DNA of 64,000 nucleotides from Albula goreensis (Eukaryota > Chordata > Actinopteri > Albuliformes > Albulidae). This document shows, in pieces, positions 12,470-61,031 of the stretch. Where the stretch lies: positions 13,873,141 to 13,937,140 of the forward strand of contig CM040763.1 in the NCBI GenBank assembly GCA_022829145.1, in the 5' to 3' direction. Below the pieces are notes generated by a model that was given only the letters and a program-made list of their open reading frames with translations, had not been told where the DNA came from and did not search any database. A program made the position numbers and the translations under genes. The first letter of the stretch is position 1; each line of letters opens with the position of its first letter.

Positions 12470-15400
12470 CTCTGAATCATGGAAATTGGTATAAAATGTT
12501 GCCTGTGGTGAAGCATGAATCCCTCCGGCAGCAGAAGGGCAGCGTCACCTCCATTATTTTGAGACGGGTGATAGATGACAGGTTTCCTGCCAAAGACCTT
12601 GTCGTTTTTCTCACACACTGACATCTGATCATTACAAGAGGAAACTCACAGATATGAATCACTCATCGGCCATCACATCACTCAGCCCCCATCCTAATTA
12701 AATTATTAGGGTGCTTTCATTTGAGCAAGTCACACAGAAAAATAAGAAAGAACGCATGAGAACAAATGGGGTGAAAGGAGGAGTGCCAACCAATTTAAAA
12801 GGTATGAAACCATATCCTTTGATTCATGGAACAATATTTATTCAGTAGTAGGCCTCTATATAAGGATTCATCCTTCTAAATGGTGCAATTTCATTAAAAT
12901 ATTCAAACAAGCACTTCAGTAACTTTTTTCTGTTTCATGTTTTATCCTCAGAACAAAAAGGATAATGGGCATGAAGAACTCAATAAATATGTGTAAATTC
13001 AAAGCACAAAGCTGAGAGAGCTGTATAAGACTTGACAGACAATGGATTTAAAAGTTGTGAATCGAGCTGACTGCAAAGCTGTCAGGAAAACAAAACAAGT
13101 ACTCACAGAATTCAGTGGAATTTAAGTGAGTAATCAGGTCTCCGTGTGGCTAGATAACTTCACCTGCCCAGGGCTGTGGGAGATTTTCAATGATTAATCT
13201 TCTTTCAATAGGTGTACTGCAAGGCTCAGTTCTCGGCACCATTTCTTTTTTTTAATTTCTGTTCGAGATTCCTTGTGTCTATCGTATTCTCTAATGGGCT
13301 TACATTTCAGCTATTAACAGATTACACAGATTTTCAGGCTCTCTTCTCCTCCTTTGGCTGTACAGATCTTGGCATACCTCATTGTGATAACTACCTGGAA
13401 ACCTGCCTGCTAATTCATGCTCGTCCTCTCTAAGTCAAACATTTTTATCTCCTGGATTTATAATTCATTTTAAGTTCCCAGCAAAAAGTCAGGAAACTAC
13501 TTTGAAAGTTAAGCCCAGGGAAACTGCTGGGTTGTGTTCTCCCAGAACTAAACCAGTAAGTATCTCAAATTTTCCACTTGATTGATCAATGTTGGCACAT
13601 CCAATGAAACCCTTTCACGGTCCTCACAATTTCAGAGAGTGACCCATGTGACCTTGAAAGTGAGAGTAGTTTTCTCCCTGATGCAAGAGGGCCTAAACTC
13701 TACAGGAGCCCTGGGCTGCTTGAACAAGGTGTCTGACATGTGTCTGTCCATCGCTCCCACTGTTAACACCTTTCAGGCAGAGTCACAGAAACAAAGGGGC
13801 AGCAAGGTTTCACCACAGGTAGGCTGGAAGATTTTGTCACAGCAAAACAATCTCCTGCCGATCAGAGCCGAGGTAAGGTTCTCAAAACAGTGCAGAGGAG
13901 CAGCTGGGCTGCCACCTCCAGACTCTGACGATGCAAGTGCACGTCTGCCTGAGATAAAAAAGCTCTAACTTTCTCTACAACGTTGTCCTTGGGCAAAGTA
14001 TTTTCTCTGCAACTGTGAACTTTTCGGTGCTTGCTACTGTAAAAATCAATATGAAAATAAGAGCCATGAAAAGGCAGAGAACTAGTACTGCATGGATTTC
14101 TTTATAAGGCTGTTTGTCTATAACTATTATATTGGTATAGCATTTCATTTTAAAACCTTTACATTCTGGTTATGTAAGTTTACAATTGAAAATAGTTTTC
14201 AATTTTAGTTGGGCTAAGGCTGTATAACAAAGTATCGAATGTATTCATGTGATGAACTCTCTTATATACATACTGTAATTTGATTTAAGACTGTATAAAA
14301 AAATGGCACAATATGATTCTATTGTACTTGACAGTCAGCTCACTGTGCAGACAGTGGGGACCAGTTTCCTAGCAACCCCTGTAAGTACAGCAGTGAAAGA
14401 GTTTGTGGAAGAGTTCCTCAACAACTCCTTCTGTCTCTCCGGGGTTGAGCGGATAAGGATGATTGAGACGTGAGTGAGTGAGAGTGGTTTGCGCATGATG
14501 ACATCAGAGCCAACGAGAGGCTGATCAACAGCGCGATCTGGTGGCCACTGTATAAACTGCGATCCTTTGGAAATCAAGCAGTTGTCTGGCAATTCGATGC
14601 ATTTCAATTCAATTAAATTCACTTCAACTTTACTGTCATTATACTGTGCAGGGTACGCATACGCAATCAAGTAGACTGTGACCTCCCAAACAGGGAAAAG
14701 AGACAGTGCAAATAGGATTAGAAATAAAATGTAAAATAAACGAATGTAAGATAAAAATGATGTATTAAAAAAAGCATAACTCCTAACCCAGCATAAGTCA
14801 TTTATATTCAGTTAATAGAGAGTAAAAGTAACTGTTAAAACAGTACACATGAAGAAGTAATTTGGCCTGTCTGATTTTGTAAGAATACACTTATTTGTAA
14901 TTGTGTTACAATTTACAAATGGGGAAAATGAATTCTCAATACATTTTTATTGTGGGAGATATAGATTGAGCTTATTTATAGATGGAGTGTGCTCATATTG
15001 TATGAAAGTCTTTGAATAATTTTTAAAAGGACACATGTAGTATTTTTCTTTAGAAATATTTTAGATATGGTAATTTTGCATTTTATTTACCTCAAGATAG
15101 TGTATCTAATTTATCAATTATAATAAGAAAGTGGCATCAGTTGAGGAAAAATAACTACCCAGAGACTAACCTACTCGTCTATGCTGTTTTCACACTAAAC
15201 TTACAACTAGCTTTCATTACAACTAACAAAAACCAACGGTGAAGCACTGATAGTGCCTTTGTATAAATATAATGTTCCTTTGCACATGCAACATTCTTTT
15301 ATTTCTGGTACAAACAACCTGAGACAGATCAGTCAGTTACAAAATTGAGTGTTGTACATAACAATCAAATTACATTAATAAGTTTTTGAATATGGCCCAG

Positions 15401-18400
15401 TATTGTTACATTATATAATTGCACCACCATCTTCCTGCATTTGTCAATGGGGTAAAGTTAAGGAACGGTGGCATTTTTGGTGCAGTTGTGCAGTGCGATT
15501 GTGTATAAGATATCTGTGTCCATGTAATCATTCATTTAGTTAAAGCACATAATTATGATTTAACAGAAGATGTCATTGATATGAAATGTTATATCAGTTA
15601 TAAATAGCAGACACACTACAAAAGGGGATGTAAATATGTAAAGCTGTTTGTAAGATTATGAGCGCAAGTTTAGATGCACGCACATAATCACAATTAAATG
15701 TTCATTTGCACAGATCCTGTAGAACTAATGCAACCTCATAGTGCAGTGAGCAGCAAGGACTGGCTGCAACCAGAACAATCTGAAGATGCACATAGCCTTG
15801 TGCAAGAGCTAATGAATAATTGCAGTGGACAGTAAAGCTTGTAAATCACTGCTATTTATCTCTCATCCTTAACCAGATGGTTCAGCCATTCCTCAAGGGA
15901 GAGATCCACCAGTAGCAGTTCCTGTCTCTGTTAGAAATCACTCCCATGCTGCAGACAGGAGCTCTGGTGATGGGTTTACTGGTGCTGTGTGTGTCACCCC
16001 CTTACCTCAGTTATCTCTGTACCGACAGAAACGTATCCTCTTGAGGAACACATCATTAGCCTGACAAAAGAGTTATGTCTGGGATATTTCAAATGTTCCA
16101 TGAGAGCATGAAAATCTTATGCCAAGATATATTCTGTATAAGAACAACAACAACAACAGCACCAACAACAACATATATCTGCATTTATTCTATGGTTTCT
16201 CAGGCTATGGGGTTAGGGAGAGAACATATTAAATATGTGATTTTTTAAGACTGTAGTACAAAGTTAATTGAGCTGAAAATTGTAATAGACCATAAAATTA
16301 CAAATATATCAATAGCATAATTGTAGAATACAGATAAACAGCTAGAGGACAGACATGGTGACTGTTTGTGTTTTGTCATGCATAATGCGCTGTACCTGGC
16401 TGGCAGCAGAGAAAGTCTCCATGGGCAGACCGTGTCACTGCCCCCTCGGAGCTCGTCAGAGGACAGGATCACCCCCGATGCTGATACAATGTGAGAGATC
16501 TGGGTCACATACACCAAGGTACTCCCTGTTGCCCAAAAGCTTGCCTCAGAACTCAGACCCTGCTAATTTAACCCGCTATAATTCAATTAGCCATGTCAGT
16601 GCAGAGCACACATGTACTGATTCAAAATTAGGCCAATCGTACAGAAAGAAAGGGTCAAGCACAGGCAAATGCTTCAATATTGTTTCAGGAGACTTTTTTG
16701 TCACATTTCCTGGTGCACTTACATTGCTAATTTTGCATAGACCGGAAAGGTTCAGTAATATAATGAAATACTAAGTAATAATCAATCAATTGGCAATATG
16801 CTTTGACGTTTACAACTTTTTTTTTTTTTTTATTTTTGAACAAATGTACAATCCAAAATGGATACATTGTACAGTCAATGTAAAATGTGGTCTTAAATAT
16901 CTCTGAGGAACAGACCAGAGAATTACATGTATGTTCTATTGTTTCAGGTACCAATGTTTACAATGTAAAGCAGAATGAGATAATGTTGTTATTATTATAT
17001 ATGAATAATTAAAGCAATGACAATGTACTGATTGTAGAAATAGTTGTTAATAAATAGAAACATATTAGACCAAAGGTTATTGCATTCTATTGAAATGTTT
17101 GAAAAATGAGATGATGTGCAGTATGAAATTGCTTTCAGGAGCAGATATTTCATATTCTGCCAGCAGGTGGCAGTAAAGTGCAGGACAAGAGGTATCAGCT
17201 GCATTGCAGTGCTGAGGGTAAAGATTCTCTTCATGCAGATTTGGTACTGCCAGCTGTTGAGGAGGCTGTACTTCTGTATGCATTCCCTTTACATTAATGT
17301 ACATTCATTTGATGGCAGCCTACGCTGAGGTCATTGTATTGTTGGAAGTGTTGTAATTAACAGAAATGAAAATAAATGTTTGCTCAGTCTTACTGCATTG
17401 GATCGTTGCTCAAAGATTCTTGCAAGACATGTAGCCTCCACCTGTGGTTTAGAGGGGCCTTTGTAATATTCATTGACTACATAGTATGTTAATACTTTTT
17501 CAAGACGAAAATAAAACGAATCAGGATATGTCTGCTGTATATATTGTGGTTACGATGATCAGAATTATAATGTGTTAATTTTTTCCAATATACATGATTA
17601 GCACCTAGTAGACCACACAGGTTGGAGGCTTAGGAGCTCATTTGAACCAAAGAACTACAGCAGACCCACGAAAGCTGAGATTAATGATTAAAGATGTGTT
17701 AAAATGCAGGAGTGTCTGCTAATGACCTCACATCAATATGCCAAAGGTAAAAACCTATCTTATTACCCAGAATCCCTTGAGTTTAGACAATAATATGAAG
17801 CGTATCTGTTTCCCCAGGGCAGTTTTAATGAGTACATGCTAGGATTATCAGAAACTGTTTCACAACAGACAGCAGACGGTGTACAATATCTGGTGTAGGA
17901 TTTATTTCTTTAATTCCACCTGCAGTTGGCTGCAATGAAGGCCCTGTACATATATTTGATTGTCATGTTCTACCATCTGGAGAGAATGTAAGATAGATGT
18001 GTCACACACCTCTTACACAGCTCTTTTATGTGTTTTTTACCAAAAAGAACATAATACATTATTTTAGAGATGCTTGGTTAACACCGTTACGCAGTGAACA
18101 GCTCTGCAAAGTTGTATATATAACAAAAGAGCAGAAAATGGTTATCTTTCTCAAGTGTGCAACAGGGTCAAACCTGGCATTTGAACTGGAAATCTCTGAG
18201 TCGCAGTGAATGACAATCCAAATTGTTCAGGGTAAAATCAACTCTTGATAGAGTATATTTTTATTGTGATAGGATATGTGTTACCTATTTTGACTCAGAC
18301 AAATTAAGTTTAGTTTTTAAATATTTCTGTACCTTTTACTAAGGAATAACTATGTGTGGGAACTACTGGAGTCAAGAATATGCAAAGTGAGTAGAAATGG

Positions 18401-21400
18401 TATCTCCAGAGAATTGTGGATATATTTAATTAACTATATTCAAATATCTCCCCAACAGAGAGGCTTGAAATTCAAAGACTGTGAAAATATTTTATCATCA
18501 AGCACCCACAGCTAAAAAGCATTGGCAGATGTGAGCCTAATTAGAACAATTAAAATTAAAAAGTGTTTTTTCTGAGCTTTTAAAATATATAAAATGTGAC
18601 ATCAAAATGTATGAGGTCATAGTAAGGTGTTAATTGCTCTGCTCAGTAAATCTGAGACTCATTTCCATGACAGTAAATGAGATTTCATAATTGTAATATA
18701 ATGTATTCTGCACAGCATATTATTTATCTTGGCATGTCAATACCACATCAGAATTGACCCTAACTAATGTCAAAATGTTTCAATAAATTTAAAAATATAT
18801 ACTAACTGCTATACCACTATATGTCTAATAGGCTAACAACAACAACATCAACAATAATAGCAACAGTGAAAATTTGTGAAAACTTTGCAGATGCAAAGTC
18901 AGTCTGTAGTCATACAATCAAAGGATGGCAGTCAATAAACAGTATGTTGTTAACAAACCTGCAGTTCCCCAGCTGACCAGTGGAGGCCAGTACAGAGAGA
19001 GGACACTGATGACCTCGTCCAGCTACTTCCTACGCACCATCAAAAGGCCAGTATCCTGTCTTACTTATGCTCTCTTCACATTTTCACACATTACATTCAA
19101 AATCTGACTTTGAGTAATGAAAACATGTAAGTTATTCTTGAAGAAGACAAAAGGACAAGAAAGTGTGTAGCTACACTCACTATGTAACTGCTTCTGGGTC
19201 TGTTTGAGTGGAAGAAATATGTTATGAATGATTTATGGTTTAAGAGCTGTTGAGCAGATAAATCCAAAAATGTTTACATATCCATTACCCTGGTATTTAC
19301 AACTGTAGCCGATTCAAAATGTCAAGGGCTAGTGCCCTTGCCATTCACTATAGTGCCCTCAGTAATAAATCACAGGGATAAAATATGTCCTTGAAGAGGT
19401 TTCCTACCCTGTACTATCCTTTTGCCAAATGTGCTTCCTTCAAGCCTTACACTGCAGAGCTATTTCAAAGATGTGGAGTACTGCCCAAGTGAAACCAATT
19501 TCATCTGAACAGAAACTGAACCTGGCCCAACAGCATGACGCAAAATGAGAGACAAGACTGACTGACTGGAAAACATTGCCCGATATAATCTAATTTCAGC
19601 GTTTAGCAGATGCTCATATACAAAGCATCATACACAGCTATGATGGTGTGGATACATTTCTGTGGCTATCAGGATATTTACTGAAATAGGTGTGGGGTTG
19701 GTTCATTTTTGGATGGTAGGTCTTGCAAGAAAACAAGGACATGGAAAGGTGTTGATGGGCAACACTTGAGTCTGTTGCGTTGAGAAATGTTCTCTTTTCT
19801 GTATTTTTAACTATGTTTGACATTCATGACAGAGATTTCCACAACATGCGCATGCCAAAACTTTTCTAAAATGTTCCCGGTCCAGAAATATGAAGACCAA
19901 GAAATGTCTACATATTGAACATTTCTGCCCATTAATAAGTGGACATTTTATATAAATGTAAGTTGGGTACAAGATTGGGTAAAGGTGCCCGATAATATAA
20001 CCTGTCTTGAAAAGGGTCTTGAACACATTAAATTCCTCCTGCCAGGGAATTTGGCAGGAGGAATGTAATGAATAATAATTATAATAATAATAAAATGATC
20101 CAATTACACTAAAATTGTGGTGATGCACTATTAAACACAATCAGTTAAATGGATTTAAGTTAATGTCTCAGAGTGTATCTCACATCTTTACAATACACCA
20201 TCTCTGTCATGTTTGTGCGCTGACTCTTCCAACTAAAGAATAATCAAGCTCAAATAAAGACAGAGGTGTGTGTTCACCAGTTCAAAAGGTTTAGATATCT
20301 GAGTATTATTCTGATTCAGTATCTAATAATATTATGTCAGTTGTATTCAGTCTATAACATTGCTTTAGATACATCTGTCAGGCTTCATTTAGCTTGCTCG
20401 GCTTGTCTGCTGTATGTGGAAATATGTGTCAGTGGATGACAGGTATTTTTCTCTTACTATTCCATGAATAAATTCCATGTACAATTGAATCAGTGTATCT
20501 GTGTGCTTCTCACGTGCGTGCCATTAAGTCAACCTTCATTAGCATTTGCAGTTTGAAAAGGACCTTTTCGCTGTTTTTCTATCCAGGAGCTCTCAAACAG
20601 CCGATTTAAAACTGTGTCATGCTTTTATCTGAAATCAGTGAAATATTCTCTGTCAGTGCTGATTCCTCTAATGTTCATTTTCTAATGTACATTTAAGATT
20701 CTTGACATTGCTTCTGTGGAGGAGTTCTGGCATGCATAATGGATGTTATCTTTCCGCAGATACCTGTGTAGTGCAGCTTGCAAGCAGTTCCAGCCAACTT
20801 TACAACATGAAAAGCAACGCTCAAAGCATAATCTAAGAAATCATAATCTATTTTAGATTCATAATCTAAAAATAAGAAACTCTGAGATATCAAGATGTCA
20901 GGAAAGGAGGTTGTTTGAAATTCTGGAATGTTTTCATCTTTGAAATGGTATTAAAATACACTAATTGTACTGATTTGATACCCTTATTTATTGAAATCCT
21001 TACATTGCTGGATTCGTATTCATTGAACAGTCTACTTTAACTTTGTAACTATATGCCTTTGTCAAAATATTAAAGAAATCAGCAGCAATCAGGATCACAT
21101 TGCAACATCATTTATGTTCCATCTTGGCTTTGCAAATGATGCATCTCCATTTCTGTGCCCTGCAGTTTTTGTCATCTTTTGCAAATTGATTGCATTCTTC
21201 CCCAATATCACATTAAATTCAATCACTGTTTATTTTCCCACATTGTATTCTTCACAATGTGGGAAACTGAACTACTCTTGGTATAAATGTTCACAGTTTT
21301 GGATCGATGATAGAAATAAGCCTTATCTTGGTGAGGTGTCTGAATATCCTATTTACAGTTTCATACTCTGCATCACCTGGATGTCAGTTGATAGACTTTA

Positions 21401-21600
21401 GAATTTAACATATTCATGATTGTTTCAATATTTCTTGTGATCTGATTCACATGTTTGTTCAAATATTAATGATGATAAAACACAAATTCCAACTTCAAAC
21501 GAACACAGCAGTGTTGACAAATTGTATTGAATGTATTGAAATTCAAGTTTTACATACAAATAACAATAACGATATAATGATAAGTGGGATCATAAAATGT
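12470..21600. other. Intergenic DNA upstream of DCLK2
   Basis: About 9 kb without a supportable coding gene. The longest frames (13582-13968 and 16355-16774 on +, 14335-14670 on -) have no recognised domain and no convincing splice partners. The segment includes an (AAC)n-like stretch at 16146-16170, a T-run near 16820-16832, a 13-bp hairpin at 20032-20064 and another at 21234-21266. Distal regulatory elements of DCLK2 could lie here but none can be demonstrated. Confidence 0.5.
14590..14710. repeat. Possible retroelement 3'-tail fragment
   Basis: The text around TTCAACTTTACTGTCATTAT, followed by a block with AGACAGTGCAAATAGGATTAG, resembles a short interspersed sequence often seen in fish genomes (a tail of the 'CAACTTTATTGTCATT' kind). 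This is recognition from memory. Boundaries and family are uncertain. Confidence 0.3.
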
Positions 21601-21639
21601 CCGCATCACAGAACACTCACATAAAGAGGAAACTGCCTA

Positions 21640-21800
21640 CAACGCGGGTGGAGCTTTAGGACCCGGCGGCGGAGTTCGTGCTGCGCTGACTCGGATACTG
21701 TACACCTGCTGTACTGCTGAGCAGGGAGGTCGCTGGAGGATCCGCGTTTTCTGCGGCGAGCGCGCGCCTCCGTCAAACAGTGCATCTGGATATCTGTGTA
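21640..21800 (+). promoter_or_regulatory. DCLK2: CpG-dense DCLK2 promoter / 5' end
   Basis: The sequence changes from AT-rich intergenic DNA to a CpG-dense block (ACCCGGCGGCGGAGTTCG, GGCGAGCGCGCGCCTCCG) about 620-780 bases upstream of the DCLK2 start codon. No classical TATA box is placed convincingly. This fits a small CpG-island promoter with the transcription start inside or just upstream of it. The exact start cannot be read from sequence. Confidence 0.5.
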
Positions 21801-22421
21801 CCTGCAGTGATATTATTTGAAGAAGAAATCAATTCATTTAAAATGCAGCATTTTAATTAGACGGTAATACCGCGAATCTGGAATATACGCTTCATATAGG
21901 GAAGGCATCTGTCTAACAAACCCATCTGGACACCGTTCCCAACAACGTGGAATGATCTGCCAGCGAATGGTTATTAGTATAGTTAATTTCAAGGAAGCTT
22001 GCGTGTGTTTTTTTGGACACAGATTGCTGCGTCGGATAACCATTGTTGTTTTACCTTCATCTCCTTGCAAGGGGTAGGGAGACGAATCGGTGTGGATTTG
22101 CATTAGGTTATGAAAATGAGATTGTAAACTGCTGTCGCACGTTCTGAAGCCTATTGGCGGACTGTGAAGCTGGATTGTAACGTGTGAAAATCAAATCTCT
22201 GTCGATGTATACAGCTCCATGATGAAAAATGAGAAATTAAATATACACAGGGGAGTCTGCTTGCAATCCTGAAATCTCAATTACAAGTGATTGACGACGT
22301 AGCCTATTGTTTTGCTCCCATCACCGGAGAAAGCGTCTGACAATAGAGGTTATCCCCTGCACAGTGACTCTACAGTCCTGATCACCACAACGCTCAGCGG
22401 TTTCCTCACGAATAAACAGCA
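21800..22421 (+). other. DCLK2: DCLK2 5'UTR with upstream ORFs
   Basis: The inferred leader precedes the ATG at 22422 with no obvious intron. Several upstream ATGs open short frames: 21843-21860 (5 codons plus stop), 22205-22222 (MYTAP) and 22219-22272 (17 codons, starting with two ATGs). All stop before the main start, so re-initiation or leaky scanning would be needed. Length depends on the unverified transcription start. Confidence 0.5.
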
Positions 22422-57034
<34,613 letters not shown>

Positions 57035-57878
57035 GATTAAGAGGGTTGGGTTGGGAGAGAGGAGGGTAGTATGGAATGAGCTGGTAAGACCCCTCCCTCC
57101 TCTCTCTCTGTCTCCCCAAAGGCCTGGGCTGTGTTAAAAACACAAATATTTTGCTGCGGCTCGCACTGAATGCTACATTCACTCAAAACGGTTTGCAATG
57201 CTCTGCAACTACCCATGAGATCTGTTTGTGCCTGTTTACTGGGCGTGCCGGGGGTGCTATGGTGTCACGATTGGTGTAATCAGCGACTGACATAGTCGAG
57301 AATTGATGTTACACCATATACAGTCGCCTTATCAGCTGCCTGACGCTCTGCAGCCACGTGTTCAGTATTGCACCGTTTCTGTTTATAACAATTTGGAGCA
57401 GTTTTTTGATCTTAAGCTCACCCCTGCTTACTGTACATAGGGGATTGATACCGTGCTCCACACTCTCTGCTATGCCTGTCACCAGCAGCCCCTGCACAGC
57501 CCTTTTACAGTTGTTCTCATTTACTTTCCATCACCCTGGAAGAAGGTAGTATTGCTTTCTGGAGTTGAGTTAAATGTACAGATGTGCATAGAGTATATTC
57601 ACTGGGGTATACAGAGGGAAGCCCAAGCTAATGGGTCTTACAATCATTTATGCTAGTGATGGTTCAAGGTTTCATGAACCCCAGTAAGCAGAGCTACAAT
57701 TAGCTGTCAATCACAGACATTTCAGCCAATCAAAAAGTTTAGTGCATAGTGATTGGTTTCAATTCAGTCAGGGTCTGGTAGCTCCATTCATTTGAGGTGT
57801 CATGAAAACTCCCATCACTAGTTTGTGATGATTATTTTTTATTCTGTGTATCATTGCCAAGAAGTCTTGGTCATTTTT

Positions 57879-57879
57879 C

Positions 57880-57962
<83 letters not shown>

Positions 57963-57988
57963 GCTCACTCACACACACACACACACAA
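57879..57988. repeat. (CA)n microsatellite in DCLK2 3'UTR
   Basis: About 80 bases of uninterrupted CA, an eight-base break, then a shorter CA run. In the transcript this is a long CA repeat, the preferred binding sequence of hnRNP L. Confidence 0.97.
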
Positions 57989-59076
57989 ACTCAGTTTCAC
58001 AGATCATAAATAAATGTGTATACATGTTTATACTGTGTGAGTAAAGGTACAAATTCTGTAGATTTACATAGTTGAGAGACGAGTGACTGACCTAAATAAG
58101 GGAACTATTTTTTTGATAGTGGGCATGCTCGTGATGAAAAATCCATCGGCTCCCATTTGTCTTATTCGCTGAATGGAAAGATGGAAATTCAGTTTGCCTT
58201 CAGTAGGTATGAGATGATGACTGTGTGCTTGGCAGTGAGGGAATGTTAGTTACTCTCTAACAGTCTGATCCACAACATCATCTCTACCTTTGCACAAGTA
58301 CAGGAAACACAGAAACACCTAGGTTGCACTGAGGATCTTCAAATCAGGAAATAAGCTGTAGATTTGTGCAAGAAAAGTTTGGCTTTTTTTGTTCTGCTTA
58401 TTTTTTTCTGTCAGAGGGGTCCAGGACATACAGGTCTTTGTTTTATCAGTCTAAAGTCATGGCACAAGGGTTCAAAATGCAGTAACTGCTGCAGTCTAAA
58501 ATTATGTGGTGTTAATTTTAAACAAGGAGAAAGTGACCTTCACAAGGCCGCAATGGTTATGTTCCAAACTGTTGTAAAATTTACTTTGTTCTGAAACAGA
58601 TTTCACACAAATCTGGGTTTTCAAATACATGATGCATCAGTTATTCAGTATTAATCATTGCACCATACATTTAGACTGTTCAAACACAGCCCACTGACTT
58701 CCTGGTTCCACAGTGACTCAATGGGACAGCTATTTTACATGGGTATTGGCTCTATGCTGCATTCATCTTTCAACTCAGATGGACCCGAAAACCAAGTCAC
58801 CAAAACCCACTACTACAGTTTTTGTTCATTCTGTAGGCATGATTCATGATAGTCAAATTCATTTAACTGTCTGTCCGTGCCATCTTACTCTAGTAGTCAA
58901 TAAGTTAACACTTGGAGAAAAAAAGTAGACAAAATTCAATGTTAGAAAGTTGACATTTTTGGAAAACTACATCAGTTTCTGCAGTAAATTAATCATATCA
59001 AAGTTTGTATGTGTTTGGGGCAAAATGTACTGTGTCTCCTGTTGGTTTAAATGTAATGTTTATTTTGTATAGTAAC

Positions 59077-59107
59077 AATAAATTGGAACTGAAATCCATG
59101 CAATAAA
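59077..59107 (+). terminator. DCLK2: DCLK2 poly(A) signals
   Basis: Two AATAAA hexamers, at 59077-59082 and 59102-59107, followed by a GT-rich stretch (CTTGAGGGTGTGCC). This is a canonical vertebrate cleavage/polyadenylation layout about 2.07 kb after the stop codon. Confidence 0.8.
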
Positions 59108-59125
59108 ATCCTGTCCTTGAGGGTG

Positions 59126-59344
59126 TGCCTCCCCTTCTCTTTCTTCACAAGATACTCAACTCTTTGTGTTCTGATTATTGTGGATCACACCGCTAACTCA
59201 ACAATGTTGTCTAATTAACCACTAAATACGTGAAAGCCGTGCTCAAATTTAAAGATAAAGTGCAGGCAAACTTCTGGTTGATAGAATCCAAGGCTTAACT
59301 ACATGAAGAAAAAGGGAATAACAAAACAGACTTGCTCTTTCCAG
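59126..59344. other. Gap between convergent DCLK2 and LRBA 3' ends
   Basis: About 220 bases between the likely cleavage regions of two convergent genes. AT-rich. No feature recognised. Confidence 0.6.
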
Positions 59345-61031
59345 TTACACTTTCTATTGCATTTTTTTATTCTTTAAAATCACACACACAAAAAATCATT
59401 ATGCCTCATTCCAAAATCATTTACCAAAATATTTAATGATAGATAAAAAATACAGTAGTTTTGAGGGGCGTTCAATAGAGCAGAGTTGTACAAAATGGTG
59501 TACTGTAGCAACGAGTGCCCCTATCAGGCATGTCTGATTCTGATAGCACTGGTTCTGATAGCAGGCTGCTCGGAGGGATATGGGCCTGCGGTGCAGAAAA
59601 GCACTCTGCCTATTGATTGCACCGTTGTTTTCATTGCAGTCGCATCCAGATGCCCCATGATTGAAATAAAATGACGGAATATTAATCAGTCAACAACGAG
59701 AAAGCTTCAAGAACCAATCAGGATGGTCTGCGCTTCATGGCAAACACACTACGATTGGTTAATTACAGCAAGTCGACCTGCCCCCATGTGATATCTGCAC
59801 ATCTGCAGAAGTTGCCGCTCGGTTTGTTTGATATGTAATGATGAATCCCTCCTTCAGAATGGGATGCAGAAACATTGATTCCAGAAACATGGCTTTCATG
59901 ACAAACCTCTCTTTGTGCTTCCAAACACTGGAGGAAAAGGTTCTAAGGCTGACTCTGACATGGGCCGCAACATCATTCTCTGCAGGCCACAGAACGAGCC
60001 AAACTATGGAAGTCTCACTGTGAACCACGGCTACAGCTCACACGCTAGATTCACAGTACTGATGACAGCCATGCTGAAACACAGAGAGGTGCACAGGAGA
60101 TGGCAGTGAGACGGGCTCTCACAGAGTACACTGCTTTCCTTCAGGCTACACACACGGTTACTGGTGCACCCTTTCGCACAGCGATCCATACGTGCACACG
60201 AGATGCACCTCGACCACAGTCCAAGTCTACTCACCCTCATGAGGTGACACTTTACTGCCTTCAACGAACAAAAATTCAAAAGTTGCTCTTCAGAAAACTT
60301 CATGATTACCATCTGAGGAGCATATCAAGAATAGAAATGCAAGATATATATATTTATATATATATTTATATATAAAAAATACAAAATGGAAAGTTGAGGT
60401 TGAAGCAAAATCGATATGCAAAATAGAATAAATCCCTTGTCAGTTATTTTTTTTGACCATGTTCTCTTTTGTCACAGAACAGCCGTACAGTATGCATAAA
60501 TCATTTCACCTAGTGCTGCTCCTTCTATCAGTAGTATACAGAGCAGCAGAGACCCCATGAAAAAATCAATGACAAAACACAAACGTGACATTTCATTTCA
60601 TTTCCTTGATGACACATTAAAACCACACCCACCCTCTTTCCCCTCCCCTCCAAAAAAGTACACAAATACAGTAGAAGCTTTTTTGAGACAATATATGCAA
60701 ATATAATTAGCTATTTGACCATTGAAACCCTCATTATCTTTGCAGCACAAAGCTGAAAATAGACTTTCACGGCTAAAAATATTTTGTCCTTTCTGCACCC
60801 CTGTATACTACATAACATAACCTCTATGCTTAGCATTATATGAAATTCTGTAAGATCTACAAAATATAGCAATGAGCATTTTAAAAATAATTTGCTTCAT
60901 TTTTCATAGTATTTAAGTTACATTCATATTTCAATGTGTATAATATAGTAGTGCCTCTAGTGACGAGTGGCAGAATTGCAGGACGGCCTCCGCCTCCCGT
61001 TACCACGGCAACCCCCTTCCTCCCCGTGAGC
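59345..61031 (-). other. LRBA: LRBA 3'UTR
   Basis: Runs leftward from the LRBA stop codon to a likely poly(A) signal: TTTATT at 59366-59371, which is AATAAA on -, followed on - by TGTTTTGTT. It contains a TA-rich simple repeat at 60,344-60,376 and an X-box-like GTTACCACGGCAAC at 60,999-61,012, twenty bases after the stop codon. Frames on either strand within it have no recognised homology. Confidence 0.65.
60344..60376. repeat. (TA)n / TTTATATA simple repeat
   Basis: AT dinucleotide repeat with TTTA interruptions inside the LRBA 3'UTR. Confidence 0.95.

Larger units (their letters stand above)
57035..59125 (+). other. DCLK2: DCLK2 3'UTR
   Basis: About 2.1 kb from the stop codon to just past two poly(A) signals. 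It carries a long (CA)n tract at 57,879-57,959. Exact cleavage sites are inferred. Confidence 0.75.

Noticed and set aside
12225..12494. Apparent 12-residue repeat protein (MFVCMNVNLSVS units)
   Set aside because: Translation of a 36-bp minisatellite; the same DNA is open in another frame and there is no promoter or splice context.
13582..13968. 128-codon + strand frame
   Set aside because: No domain or family recognised, composition like surrounding intergenic DNA, no splice partner.
16820..16832. Poly-T run as a retrogene tail
   Set aside because: No adjacent intronless coding sequence or target-site duplication; simple homopolymer.
20032..20064. 13-bp hairpin resembling a bacterial terminator
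   Set aside because: The context is vertebrate intergenic DNA; short perfect hairpins of this size are not terminators here.
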